A stretch of DNA of 64,000 nucleotides, taken from contig CALSFV010000204.1 in assembly GCA_943737045.1 (NCBI GenBank), positions 1 to 64,000 on the forward strand, read 5' to 3'. The notes under the pieces are model-generated. The model was not told the origin of the DNA and made no database searches. It saw nothing but the letters and a program-made list of their open reading frames with translations. Positions 30,611 through 40,979 of the stretch are shown here, piece by piece. The translations under genes and the position numbers were made by a program. The stretch's first letter is position 1. Each line of letters starts with the position of its first letter. This stretch comes from Parapristionchus giblindavisi (Eukaryota > Nematoda > Chromadorea > Rhabditida > Diplogasteridae).

Positions 30611-31745
30611 GTAATTATTATTATAGTTGTTGCCCAATAGAATGACCTATGCATTCGATATTCTATATGCTCACAGAAAATTATTAGCGGCAGTCATAGG
30701 TCGAAAAGTATGTTGCAAAGTACCAAGCCTGAATGGATTTTGAGCCAAATTTTCACGAAAATCGATAAACCTGACCGATTTTTTTTAACACCGATGACCT
30801 AGCTATTCGACCTATGGCGGCAGTAGTATTAATATTATCATTAATATAGCAATCATGAATATAAAAAAAACATTCATAATATAAATAGCAGGCGATCATA
30901 CATCATCATACATTTTCATAAACTCATGAGGATCGACCCACTATATATGGCCCATTTTCGGGATCTACCCACTATACCAGGCTCATTTTAACGGAAAGAT
31001 TAAAATTTAAGCTAAAATAACTATTTTTTTCTAAATCGACCCACTATATAAAACAATCCGGTGAGGGCACCGAAAATGTAAGTCATAGGTGGGCGCGTGA
31101 AAACGAATATTTTTTGCACACAGCCTTTCTTTTCCATGGGGGACTTGCGCATAGCCTTGCCTCGCAAAAATCGGACAATTTTCAGTCGAATTCGTCAAAA
31201 AATAACCATGCGCACAGCCTTGCCTTACCCTTCTCCGGTTTGTGCACAGCCTTTCCCCCAGCGTGCCCACCTATGATGTAAGTATACCACACTTTGAAAA
31301 ATAAACATTATTATTAACTTAAATACAATTCAATCCGCAGTCCTTCAGAGTGTACATATATAGATGGACATGAGATGAGAATTATTATTATTATTATAAT
31401 TACCAGGAGTGAGGATTTGCGGAATGCGATGAGCGTTAAGAGCTCTTCGACGGTGAGCTTGTTTTCGTCTCGTTTATTAAATCCCATGAAGTAACACGAG
31501 GGACAGTGTTTCTTATGCTCCTCCCTGTATTGTTATTATTATTATTATAATTATTATTACTATTATATTATTGTTATTAACAAATAGCGCAAAGAGCACA
31601 TAATTCAGATGCGATCGAGTATTCAAATGTTAGACTATTATCAAGTGTGATTAGGTTAGGTTCAGCTCGATCCTAAACTCGATCCCTGAACAAGTTCACT
31701 ATTTGCTTTTTGCAGCTCATTTCAGAGAAGACGAACATATTCAGT

Positions 31746-31778
<33 letters not shown>

Positions 31779-32654
31779 CATAATTGTCAAGCAGTATCGG
31801 AAGAACAACGTAATGTTTCGTGGGTTATTGAATAACTCACAATGCTTCGTGAGCGGATGTGGAAACAAAACTTGACAAAAATTGCCATGCATGACATCAT
31901 AAAGAATTATTATTATTATTATTGTATTAATACAAACCATGGATCATCAGTGCTATCGAAGAGCATCTCCTTGAGACAGAATGCGCACGTGGCTGCAGAG
32001 GGATCGGCACGCGTGCTCGTGTTATAGAAACCAGCCTCGGCCAACTTAAAATAGACAATAAAATGTATAATACAACGCAAATAAATAGCTAAATATGTAA
32101 ATTACTGGCAAGCGCATATTTAAAAGAGAAAAATATCAAAATAGATGAAAATTTGACGATTGTATGTCAAGGCATAGCAAGCTTGATTTTTGTGCAACAA
32201 GTGGGGGAAAAGCATTTTGAGCAGCTGAATCTTTAAAGAATTCATATATTTCACAATCCAATTGCCATATAAAAAGTTCAGTCTATCGGTTGCACACGTA
32301 TTAAGCGAGACAAGAAGATACCTTCTCTCCGGTGCACACGGCTTTCTTATCCTTGTCGAAGATCCATTTGCCACTGCAACAAGTATCTTAATTAATTAAA
32401 AGCTTCATAAAATGGTCACCGATCTTCCCACTTCACTCATTATTGCTTGATAAAGAAAGTGAGGAAATACAACATATGATGGGTGAAGATATTCAGTGAA
32501 AAGTCAAACGGATTCAGAGATTCCGCTGCGAAAGGTTGCTCTTCGTGAAATAGATGAGTACTCACGTTTTGAAGCTCGCCTTCCGATGTGCGAAGAAGAT
32601 AATATTCGGAGCTTCATTAATCATTGAAAGAATTGCTTGAGAATCTTTATCCAT
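30467..32654 (-). CDS. Survivin-like single-BIR protein, copy A (5 exons, 149 aa)
   Basis: Chromosomal passenger complex subunit of the BIRC5/BIR-1 type, expected to act with Aurora B, INCENP and borealin in chromosome segregation and cytokinesis. Exons 32654-32566, 32373-32322, 32044-31938, 31524-31404, 30547-30467; 450 nt in phase. The BIR domain covers about residues 20-95: ASFKTGKWIFD, CTGEKLAEAGFY, then the zinc ligands C67, C70, H86 and C93 in CAFC and EEHKKHCPSC. The spacing is C-x2-C-x15-H-x6-C, one residue shorter between C70 and H86 than the usual x16, and the usual Trp there is Phe76. DDPWEEH is conserved. Residues 97-149 form the C-terminal helix region. Size agrees with survivin (142 aa). 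An AAATTTAG acceptor ends 5 nt before the ATG, as for trans-splicing. Twin of the gene at 57688-59798. Confidence 0.92.
30570..30610 (+). repeat. (AAT)n microsatellite, survivin A last intron
   Basis: About 13 AAT units right after the acceptor-side flank of the last exon. The B copy (57791-57833) has a similar array; lengths differ slightly, as expected for slippage since duplication. Confidence 0.85.
30695..30816. mobile_element. hAT-like MITE present only in survivin copy A, TSD GCGGCAGT
   Basis: 122 bp, ends CATAGGTCGAAAAG and CTATTCGACCTATG, flanked by GCGGCAGT at 30687-30694 and 30817-30824. Copy B has a single GCGGCAGT at the same place (about 57911-57918) and no element, a true empty site. 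So the insertion came after the duplication, or was precisely lost in B. Confidence 0.93.
30927..31083. repeat. GACCCACTATATAA-family repeat in survivin A intron
   Basis: Units GGATCGACCCACTATATATG, GGGATCTACCCACTATACCA and AAATCGACCCACTATATAA. The hAT MITE at 31084 was inserted into its right end, whose AAAATGTAAGT supplies the TSD. The B copy is 58021-58182. Confidence 0.7.
31084..31275. mobile_element. hAT-like MITE (CATAGGTGGGC family), TSD ATGTAAGT
   Basis: 192 bp, ends CATAGGTGGGCGCG and GCGTGCCCACCTATG; TSD ATGTAAGT at 31076-31083 and 31276-31283. Also present in copy B (58183-58374), so it predates the duplication. Confidence 0.92.
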
Positions 32655-33084
32655 CCTCACTAAATTTTTCTTCTTTTAAAATGCATTATAAAAGACCAAT
32701 TTCAAATTTTCCATAAAACCGTGGATATAGGCCCACGAACAATAACGGGGTGATACTTTGAACAAAGAACCAAAAACGTTCTTCTGCATATGAAACGAAT
32801 AAAACAATTAAGTAAAATAAAGTAAAGAAATTTGAAAATTGCCGCTGTTGCGCGAGGCTGCATGATTTCACAGTGAAAGATACGCGGCATCTGCATAAAG
32901 CGGTAATTCAAATCATACAGTGTTCCAATGTTCTTACATTAATTACACTATTTTTTCTCATACAAATTTTAATATTTTATCTTAATATATTGCTATAGAC
33001 TGCGTGTATCATCTTACAGGCAAAATATCAATACCACAATCTCGCTACTCGATGAAATCCCCGATCTCTCGGAGGTCTATCGGA

Positions 33085-33180
33085 GGAAAGAAGAGGAAGG
33101 AACAGGAAAGAAGAGAAAGGAAGAGGAAAGAAGAGGAAGGAAGAGGAAAGAAGAGGAAGGGAGAGTAAGGAAGAATGGTA
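33085..33180 (+). repeat. Purine-rich GGAAAGAAGAGGAAGG tract, survivin A 5' flank
   Basis: Roughly 95 bp of pure A/G built from AGGAAAGAAG and AGGAAGG units, about 430 bp upstream of the survivin ATG. The B copy at 60228-60330 is a few units longer. Such mirror-type purine runs can form triplex DNA; a regulatory role is speculative. Confidence 0.8.
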
Positions 33181-33440
33181 CATAACACCACAATGGAAAG
33201 TACTATGGCAGATAAGATTATGGCGTACAGATTAATCTGTAGTAGATACGGATACTGTAGGTCGGAGTTTACGGTAAGTCAGCAATGCCAAATGCTGTAG
33301 TGATCTAATCACAACAGGAAAGCACCATAATCTTTAGGTACGGGATGGCATTGTTATATTAGACCTCCTCCTTGATATATTTAAGTTTATCTATGATTTG
33401 CAAACTTTGTTTCCATCGTCAATAGAAAGCCCCATCGATC

Positions 33441-35177
33441 GATCCTCTTCCCCAACAGTCATATATTTCGAAACACACCCTACTTTCAATCCCACTATTC
33501 CTATCTTTCACTCTAACAATAACACCTCCCTCTTCCCTTCCCATCAGTCCTAACACGATCACGAGTGTCAACGTGGTCGTTCTTTGATCAGAGCGAGAGA
33601 TCGTGCAAGTGTAAGAGAGTACAGACAGAGGAGATTATGGATTAATGAGAGAGCACAGAGACAGTGGGATACAGGATGGGTCGCTGATCTACCCAAGAGA
33701 GATTGTTTACATGACCACTCTGTCTCGGTTTCATTCCTTCCTTTCCCGCAGCATGACTTTACCCTACTCACAGCCTCTCTATAATGTGATTATCGATCGA
33801 TTATTGATTATCGATCGATTTCATTGTATTCTTATTTGCATATGATCGGTCTGATTGTCACATCTTCTCTATTTCTGTCTCATTCATTTGTATTCGTCGG
33901 TTGTCTGGTCCATCTTGTCGTCTTTTTCGGTTTGTCCATTTCCTACTTTGATCTTTGATCTTTATCATATCGCTTCTCTATCGTCTTTATTTGTGTTTGT
34001 TTCATCTTTATCTACTTTTGGTTTCTAGTTCAAACTCTGTACTTATCCTCGTCTAACATCTTCGATCCGTGTAGAGTGTGCAGAAATGAGAGAGTGAAGA
34101 CAGAGTACGAGAGAGTGTGGATTATTGAGAGAGTAGAAGGAAGGGACGCCGAGTCTTCAAGTAGATCTACCAATCGATATTCTTCAGGCTAGTCATTCCC
34201 TGACTTCTCGGTCGCATTCCCTCCGTCTCTCACATGAATTGCTGTTATGTTTTCTGTTTTTATCTGTAAATAATTCCAACTCTCTCGCTCTCTTCTTTTC
34301 TATCTCACTGACGTCACTCCCTTCACTATCTCTTTAACACTTTTCCTACCTCTGTCTCTCTCCTATTCCCATTTGAATATCGATCGATTATATGACAATC
34401 ACTCTTTCACCTCTCTTTTCCTATTTGCTTATATTACCTTGCTGTAGTCTGATCCTTTATCCACTGTATCCCAATTTGCATATGGTTAACATGAGTATTT
34501 GCTATGAATGCAGTCTTTTGCAACTTTCGGTCGACGTGTTACTCTTCTCCTCTTTTCCCAACTGTCCCCTTTTTAAAAGTTGATCTTTGATCTTTACAAA
34601 ATCGCTCAGTTGCAGGATTCAGTCGATGCCTCGCTCTGACAACGCCCTGCTCGTCTTTGATGTACTTCGATGACGACGACAACCAATCAACGCCTCAACG
34701 CCGATCTATCCTGATGCTTCATCCTGAAAGGTACAAGCCACGAATACTTCGATTTCATATCATTTTGAATATAGCGCTACTATCTTTCCCCCAGTCTCTC
34801 ACACGATTTGCTATTTTATTTTCTGTTTTTTTTTCTTCAGAAAATAATTGGAACACTCTCGCTCTCTCCTTTTCTATCTCTCTATCGCCAGTACTGGCTG
34901 TAGTCACTTCACTATCTCTTTGATTCTTTCTCGAATTTCCATTTGAATATCGATCGATTTCATGATCAGTCTCATCTCTCTTTTATCAGTTATTCTTTCT
35001 TTCATCTCTTCCTCTCTATCACTCTTACATCCATTATCATACCAATCGATTACTAAGGAAGAGAGTAGACCATCAATCGATAATGTTTATGAGAGAGATG
35101 GAAGGAAGGGAAGTGATCTACTTGTCAATGCCGTCCATCCTTTTCTATATCTTGATATATTGCATCTTCCTGTTTAT
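33441..35177. other. Continuation of duplication, possible 5' exons of a plus-strand gene
   Basis: Matches 61265-62935. Contains exon-like 34612-34733 (acceptor TTGCAG, donor GTACAAG) whose plus-strand frame reads MYFDDDDNQSTPQRR and would join to the degraded exon near 37792. The B counterpart lacks 8 bp (TCAACGCC) in this exon. The rest is CT-rich, with several ATCGATCGATT words. Confidence 0.4.
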
Positions 35178-36006
35178 CACGGGTCTCCTGTAAAAACGTA
35201 GGAAAATGAGACCTTTTCCCGACAGTTTTTAAACTTTTCTCACCGATTAGGATGAGATTTATCTGATTGACCATAGTGAGGTAAAGGAGAAGGCCTAGGC
35301 ACTTGATTTCGCCAAATTTGCATTTTATCGATTTTTTGATCTTCCACTTCTGGTAGCCATATCTCACTCAATTTTTGACCTACAACAAAAAATTTTTTCT
35401 CAATCGATTCGAAATGAACTAAGCTAGATGATACTCAAGAAAGGATACGTACAAAAATGCGATCTTCTACCTGTTTTCTTCAAAAAACTGATTTTTTGAG
35501 TATAAAATGCTAATTTTCTCAAAACATTTCCACAAAGGATACGATTTTTATTCGCGATTCTGATTCCCCATCCTCGAATTGAGGTACGTACATATTTCTT
35601 CAGTCATAACTCACGACAAGCCATATCGATCCTCAGAGAGAGCCGGACTTAGCGTTATTTTCATTCAAAAATACATTTCTTATCTCACCACTCCTCATTT
35701 TCATGCAAATTCACAAGCATAGTATACCAATCGAAAGCTCTCGACGAGCTCTACAAAAATGACTTAGTAGTACAAGTCATGAAATTTTACCGTATTCAAG
35801 ATATTCTAGAAAATCCGTTTTTTTCATTGGCAATTGTTGTGCAATGTAATCGATTCACAACGAAACATTGTTCTTTGCGTTTTCCAATGTGTGTTTTTTA
35901 AAAAAATATTTGTTAATAATGTTAAAGGAAGGAACAATAAATAAAATTGCAAAAAGGTTTATCTGAGATATTCATCATTGAAAAATAAACTTTCTGAAAT
36001 ACGAAA

Positions 36007-36960
36007 CTATTCATCGATATTTCCGATATCGGAATCGGAATGATCGAAAAAACTATCCGGATCATTGAAATACTCCTTGAGATCGGTGTGAACGAAATCA
36101 TAGATAGCCTCAGCAGTGATCTCTCTATCATCCTCTTCTTATCGTCCTCCAAATCCATGAGCATATCATCCAGAAGTGCTCTTTTTCTTCTGCTCCTCAC
36201 TCCCTCACTCTCGAGTTGTTTCTTCTTCGCTGCGACGAGAGTTCTGATGAGGTTCTTGATTTGTTCGTGGGTCATTCTCTTAGCGGGAAGGATGTCCACT
36301 TTTTCTTTCATTCTTTTCTCGACCTCCTCCGCTCTGCAATTTTAGGGGGCCAATAATTTGGTCGAACATTTTTGGGTGCCTAAAATTTGGCTACCAGACA
36401 AGCCCCACTTTTAAAGTTGAGTCAATAATTTGGTTTAGCTAAAATTTTAACCAAAGTTTGGCTAAAATTTTGGCCAAAATTTGGCTAAAATTTTGGACTA
36501 AAATAACAACCCCACTTCGAACCCAATTATTGGCTCAACCACCAAATTATTGACTCAACTTTAAAAGTGGGGCTTATCTGGTAGCCAAATTTTGGGGTCA
36601 ACTTTTACGGTCCACCAAATTATTGACCCCACTTCGACCAAATTATTGGCCTCCCTAAAATTGCGGAGCGCACGCAGCTTCTTGGCATCATTGTAGTACT
36701 CGTTGAAAAGTGCTGTGACCAGATCCTTCGCCTTCTGGTTGTACTTCCCTCCCTTCTTCGTAGTCCTTAGTGCCCATCCAATCGGCTTGGGATGATCAGC
36801 AGCCTGCTGGTACTCCTTCAAAGACTCAACTTCAAGGGCGAAATCGTACTGAGATCTTCTCCTGTCTGATAGTGTGTTGTCCCTTGTCGATGTGCTGGAT
36901 GATATTCGAGTGTCGAATAAAGCTGGAAGAGCACCGACTGCATGCGAAGAGAGGGGAAGA
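36007..36960 (-). pseudogene. C2H2 zinc-finger gene remnant inside the 35178-37689 element
   Basis: Minus-strand coding pieces in order: a C2H2 finger (CSRC, then H and H with 12 and 5 residues between, about 36875-36950); a conserved block around HPKPIGWALRTTKKGGKYN (about 36715-36790); KAKDLVTALFNEYYNDAKKL; then, beyond an inserted MITE (36336-36664), MKEKVDILPAKRMTHEQIK (about 36255-36311), a Lys/Arg-rich stretch, and a final DLKEYFNDPDSFFDHSD segment ending at a TAG at 36007-36009. The finger and GWAL blocks are in different frames, and another frame change lies near 36140, so it is broken. From memory, a GWALK-type block following C2H2 fingers is common in uncharacterised transposon-linked proteins of invertebrates; I infer that origin at moderate confidence. 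Confidence 0.5.
36336..36664. mobile_element. Nested MITE, GCAATTTTAGGG ends
   Basis: 329 bp with inverted ends GCAATTTTAGGGGGCCAATA and its near-complement, and many inner CCAAATTATTGAC / TTTGGCTAAAATTT words. It splits the zinc-finger gene remnant between the LRALR and AEEVEKRM segments. Possible TSD within CTCCGC/GGAGCG is ambiguous. Confidence 0.75.
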
Positions 36961-37790
36961 GGGTGTCAGTCTCATGACAGGGCAGGATTGGAGAACGCAA
37001 AGAACAATGTTTCGTTGTGAATCGATTACATTGCACAACAATTGCCAATGAAAAAACGGTTTTTCTAGAATATGTTGAATACGGTAAAATTTCATGACTT
37101 GTACTACTAAGTCATTTTTGTAGAGCTCGTCGAGAGCTTTCGATTGGTATACTATGCTTGAGAATTTGCATGAAAATGAGGAGAGGTGAGATAAGAAATG
37201 TATTTTTAAATGAAAATAACGCTAAGTCCGGCTCTCTCTGAGGATCGATATGGCTTGTCGTGAGTTATGACTGAAGAAATATGTACGTACCTCAATTCGA
37301 GGATGGGGAATCAGAATCGCGAATAAAAATCGTATCCTTTGTGGAAATGTTTTGAGAAAATTAGCATTTTATACTCAAAAAATCAGTTTTTTGAAGAAAA
37401 CAGGTAGAAGATCGCATTTTTGTACGTATCCTTTCTTTAGTATCATCTAGATTAGTTCATTTCGAATCGATTGGAAAAAAAATTGTTTGTTGTAGGTCAA
37501 AAATTGAGTGAGATATGGCTGCCAGAAGTGGAAGATCAAAAAATCGATAAAAATGCAAATTTGGCGAAATCAAGTGCCTAGGCCTTCCCCTTTACCTCAC
37601 TATGGTCAATCATATAAATCTCATCCAAATCGGTGAGAAAAGTTTAAAAACTGTCGGTTGGCTTCTTTCATTCTTACAGGAGATCCGTGTTATGTTGCAT
37701 TTCTCTCTTCTAACCATCTCTCTTATAAACTTTATCTCTTATAAACTTTATTTAACTTTATTCATATTCTTCTGCTCCGCATTCTATAAT

Positions 37791-38305
37791 ATTTCGGAGG
37801 TCGTAACCATGAAGCGTTAGAAACAATTTGTCGATAAACGTGACGTCACGATCGTAGACGTAGACGTTATGTCAACTTTTACGCCTTACGCCATGGATAC
37901 GGTCTTTGTCTTTGCCTTTGCCAACGTCCTCTTCACTGCTCATCGATCTGTCTCGTTGACAGAAACCAAAGTTTTATATAAAGTGATCGTTGAAAAAGTC
38001 GTTGAATCTCGTAATTTGCTGTTTTGCAGGGCGACTCGTTACTATCCGTCTTGGGAAGCTCGTCGTCCTCGTCGTTGATGGTCTCCTCGATGTGTTCAAG
38101 TGTGGGACGCCGCGAAGCTCCGAAGTCCGCGTTCTGTCGGCGTATTCCAGCGCTGGCTGGAACTCGTTTTCCGAAAAAAATAAAGAATTTGGGGTTGTTA
38201 GTGTTTGAAATCAGTGTCCAAGCCCGCGAAGTTAAATGGCGGGGCCAGCATCGCTATATAAACAGGGTTCTCAAAAAATGGGCGGAGTCATGCATCGCTT
38301 TGTAA
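37791..38305 (+). pseudogene. Degraded copy A of the plus-strand duplicated gene
   Basis: Corresponds to exons 62997-63069 and 63341-63538 of copy B. In A the acceptor TAATAG is changed to TAATAT, the exon then has an in-frame TAG right after MKR, and the last exon (from 38030) lacks the copy-B stop and runs on into element sequence. I infer loss of function in A. The last exon still carries an SAFCRRIPALAGTRFPKK segment similar to B. Confidence 0.45.
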
Positions 38306-40384
38306 ATACGGGAGAGAGATCATTAATCGCAAACTAACTTTTTTACCCTAACATTGTAAAAATATTCTAAAATGCTATTTATCTATTTGTATTTGTACTG
38401 TCAGTGACTTTCAATGTTTATTGATGCTGAAGCAGAAAGAGTAATCAATAAGTGACGATTACGGTAACATGTCAAAGCTGCAAAAATTAAACATATGAGA
38501 GGATATCTGACTCGATCGACATACTTGTGTTGGGGCTTGGCATTCTATGAAAAAATGGATAGTGAGATTTTTGCAGTTTTATGTAGTACTATCCGAGAGA
38601 AGTTCACCCATGCAGGAGAGAAGTTGTGAAAATGCTTCTACGCCTCAGGGCATGACGTCATAAAAATTTAAAATTTTTGCAAACTTGCTCGTACGGCTTC
38701 ATGAGTGCTACCAATCGATTCCTCGTTCAATTCTAAGACTTTTTTGATTTGGTACATTTTTTGTTAATCTTCGGTCTTCCTTTGGAAAAATGCAAAAAAC
38801 ATTAATAAATTCAATTTTTTCGAATTTAATATATTATGCAAGTGCAAAGGGCCGTTTTTTATTCGCTCAGTTTCTTCTTATTACAATTACACATACGCTT
38901 GTATATATCATTAATTTTTTGAGGGGGCCTGGTATATTGGAGAAGCAAAAAATAGAGTAATTAAATAGTGGTGTGCTTACTGTAGCCGAGTTTCATCAGT
39001 GCTATTTCCCGGCTCCTGATTCTCGTTGTCGATGATAATTGATGTAATCATATCTACTACTGTAACACGGCTGAAGCAATATACTTATGACATTCCTCGG
39101 CTACAGTAACTCACATAACACACTGAAATGGCAAACGAGAATCAGGAGCCGGGAAATAGCACTGATGAAACTCGGCTACAGTAAGCACACCACAATTTAA
39201 TTACTCTGTTTTTTGCTTCTCCAATATACCAGGCCCCCTCAAAAAATTAATGGTATATACAAGCGTATGTGTAATTGTAATAAGAAGAAACTGAGCGAAT
39301 AAAAAACGGCCCTTTGCACTTGCATAATATATTAAATTCGAAAAAATTGAATTTATTAAAGTTTTTTGCATTTTTCCAAAGGAAGACCGAAGATTAATAA
39401 AAAATGTACCAAATCAAAAAAGTCTTACAAGGGGATGGTCGCAACTGGTCCTGGCCATATGAGATGGCAATAACATGACTAGGATCAGTAGTCGATGCTG
39501 ATTACGAATTAGTATTCAGAAAATGCCTAATCGACCTGATTTTCGAGAAAATCGGTACTGAAGTTTGGCTTGTTAATTCGAAAAGTCGTGTAGTTTCCTT
39601 CACAAACTATCTGGATTGCATCGGAAAGATCCGGAAATGTAAGGTAAACTATTGCGAAAGTTTATAGATGAGTTCACCAGCCCACCCGGACCGTTTGCGC
39701 AGGAAACCACACGAATTTCCGAATTAAAATATCGATTTCCTCGAAAATCAGGTCGATTAGGCACTTTCTGAAAAGGGATTCGTAATCAGCATCGAAAACT
39801 TATCCTAGTCATGTTATTGCCATCTCATATGGACAGGACCAGTTGCGACCATCCCCTTGTTAGAATTGAACGAGGAATCGATTGGTAGCACTCATGAAGC
39901 CGTACGAGCAAGTTTGCAAAAATTTTAAATTTTTATGACGTCATGCCCTGAGGCGTAGAAGCATTTTCACAACTTCTCTCCTGCATGGGTGAACTTCTCT
40001 CGGACAGTACTACATAAAACTGCAAAAAACTCACCATCCATTTTTTCATAGAATGCCAAGCCCCAACACAAGTATGTCGATCGAGTCAGATATCCTCTCA
40101 TATGTTTAATTTTTGCAGCTTTGACATGTTACCGTAATCGTCACTTATTGATTACTCTTTCTGCTTCAGCATCAATAAACATTGAAAGTCACTGACAGTA
40201 CAAATACAAATAGATAAATAGCATTTTAGAATATTTTTACAATGTTAGGGTAAAAAAGTTAGTTTGCGATTAATGATCTCTCTCCCGTATTTACAAAGCG
40301 ATGCATGACTCCGCCCATTTTTTGAGAACCCTGTTTATATAGCGATGCTGGCCCCGCCATTTAACTTCGCGGGCTTGGACACTG
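38211..40384. mobile_element. 2.2-kb inverted repeat, specific to copy A
   Basis: GTGTCCAAGCCCGCGAAG at 38211 returns inverted as CTTCGCGGGCTTGGACAC at 40384; arms of about 870-1200 bp converge at about 39080, where a shared GGAGCCGGGAAATAGCAC segment lies. Copy B has only the single sequence 63528-63626, continuing into what is 40657 in A, so about 2.3 kb was gained in A. The right arm is interrupted by the MITE at 39428-39859. No coding region recognised. Confidence 0.8.
39428..39859. mobile_element. Harbinger-like MITE, TSD TTA
   Basis: 432 bp, ends CAAGGGGATGGTCGCAACTG and complement, flanked by TTA (39425-39427, 39860-39862). The other arm of the host inverted repeat (around 38740-38760) has the uninterrupted sequence, which confirms the insertion and the 3-bp TSD. 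3-bp TTA/TAA targets are typical of PIF/Harbinger. Family mates: 50311-51552, 56346-56788. Confidence 0.9.
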
Positions 40385-40979
40385 AACACATTTCGATCCA
40401 GTGAGATATCCTCTCATATAGCTCCTATGTTAGATACGATTTTAGAAAATTGTTACTATGTATATCGCTGAAGTTTGCTCTTTGAGCTTTGTATTTTGAT
40501 CTTTGATCTTTGTTCATAATTTTTCGAACAATGGGCGAAATAACGGTTTTCGTTTTCTTAGTTGTTGCATATCGCTTGTTATTTTCATGTAAAAAGAAGA
40601 TAAATTTAATTAAAAGCTTGAAATATGACTATAGTAGTGATTACAAGATGACTATAGTATTGATTACAAGATAGGAAGTGGTTCCGTTTCAGTGCTAGAT
40701 CAGTGATAGAGTAGCCAGATGATCAGACGAGATCGATGGGCAGAGAATCATCGCGCGCGCACTGAACTCAATTTACCACCACTATTAAGAAGGGTGGCGG
40801 GCGGGGATAACTTCACTGAAAAAAACATTAAAATTTTAAAAATGATAATTTTGATAAAATAAAGATTCTAAATGACTCTGATAATTTTATTTGCACACAC
40901 ACAGAGAAAAAGCTGTAAATTGAAAAGCTGTAAATTGATTTGCGACACGGTGGGTGTTAAAAAAAATAACACTCATCGT

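Larger units (their letters stand above)
29789..33440. repeat. Segmental duplication, copy A core (survivin gene and 5' flank)
   Basis: Nearly identical to 57032-60591 in direct orientation, about 27.2 kb away, including introns, the G tract, microsatellites and the purine-rich tract. The homology continues beyond 33440 into 61265 onward, broken by large insertions in copy A (35178-37689, about 38310-40656, 40896-49224). The left edge lies between the survivin 3' end and the eRF1 5' end. Confidence 0.93.
35178..37689. mobile_element. 2.5-kb inverted-repeat DNA transposon with captured gene, TSD TTAT
   Basis: Compared with the empty site in the sister copy (CTGTTTATGTTGC at about 62921-62933), copy A has a 2512-bp insert flanked by TTAT (35174-35177, 37690-37693). 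The ends are CACGGGTCTCCTGTAA and its complement with one mismatch. The arms are about 690 bp each (35178-35890 and about 36990-37689). The centre (about 35900-36990) holds minus-strand coding remnants. Known: CAC termini with 4-bp TSDs occur in Chapaev-type (CMC) elements; assignment is tentative. Confidence 0.87.

Noticed and set aside
33568..33845. Overlapping frames on both strands upstream of the 34.6-kb exon
   Set aside because: They are not conserved in the duplicate at 61356-61520, where an internal deletion removes most of the stretch, so I do not support coding.
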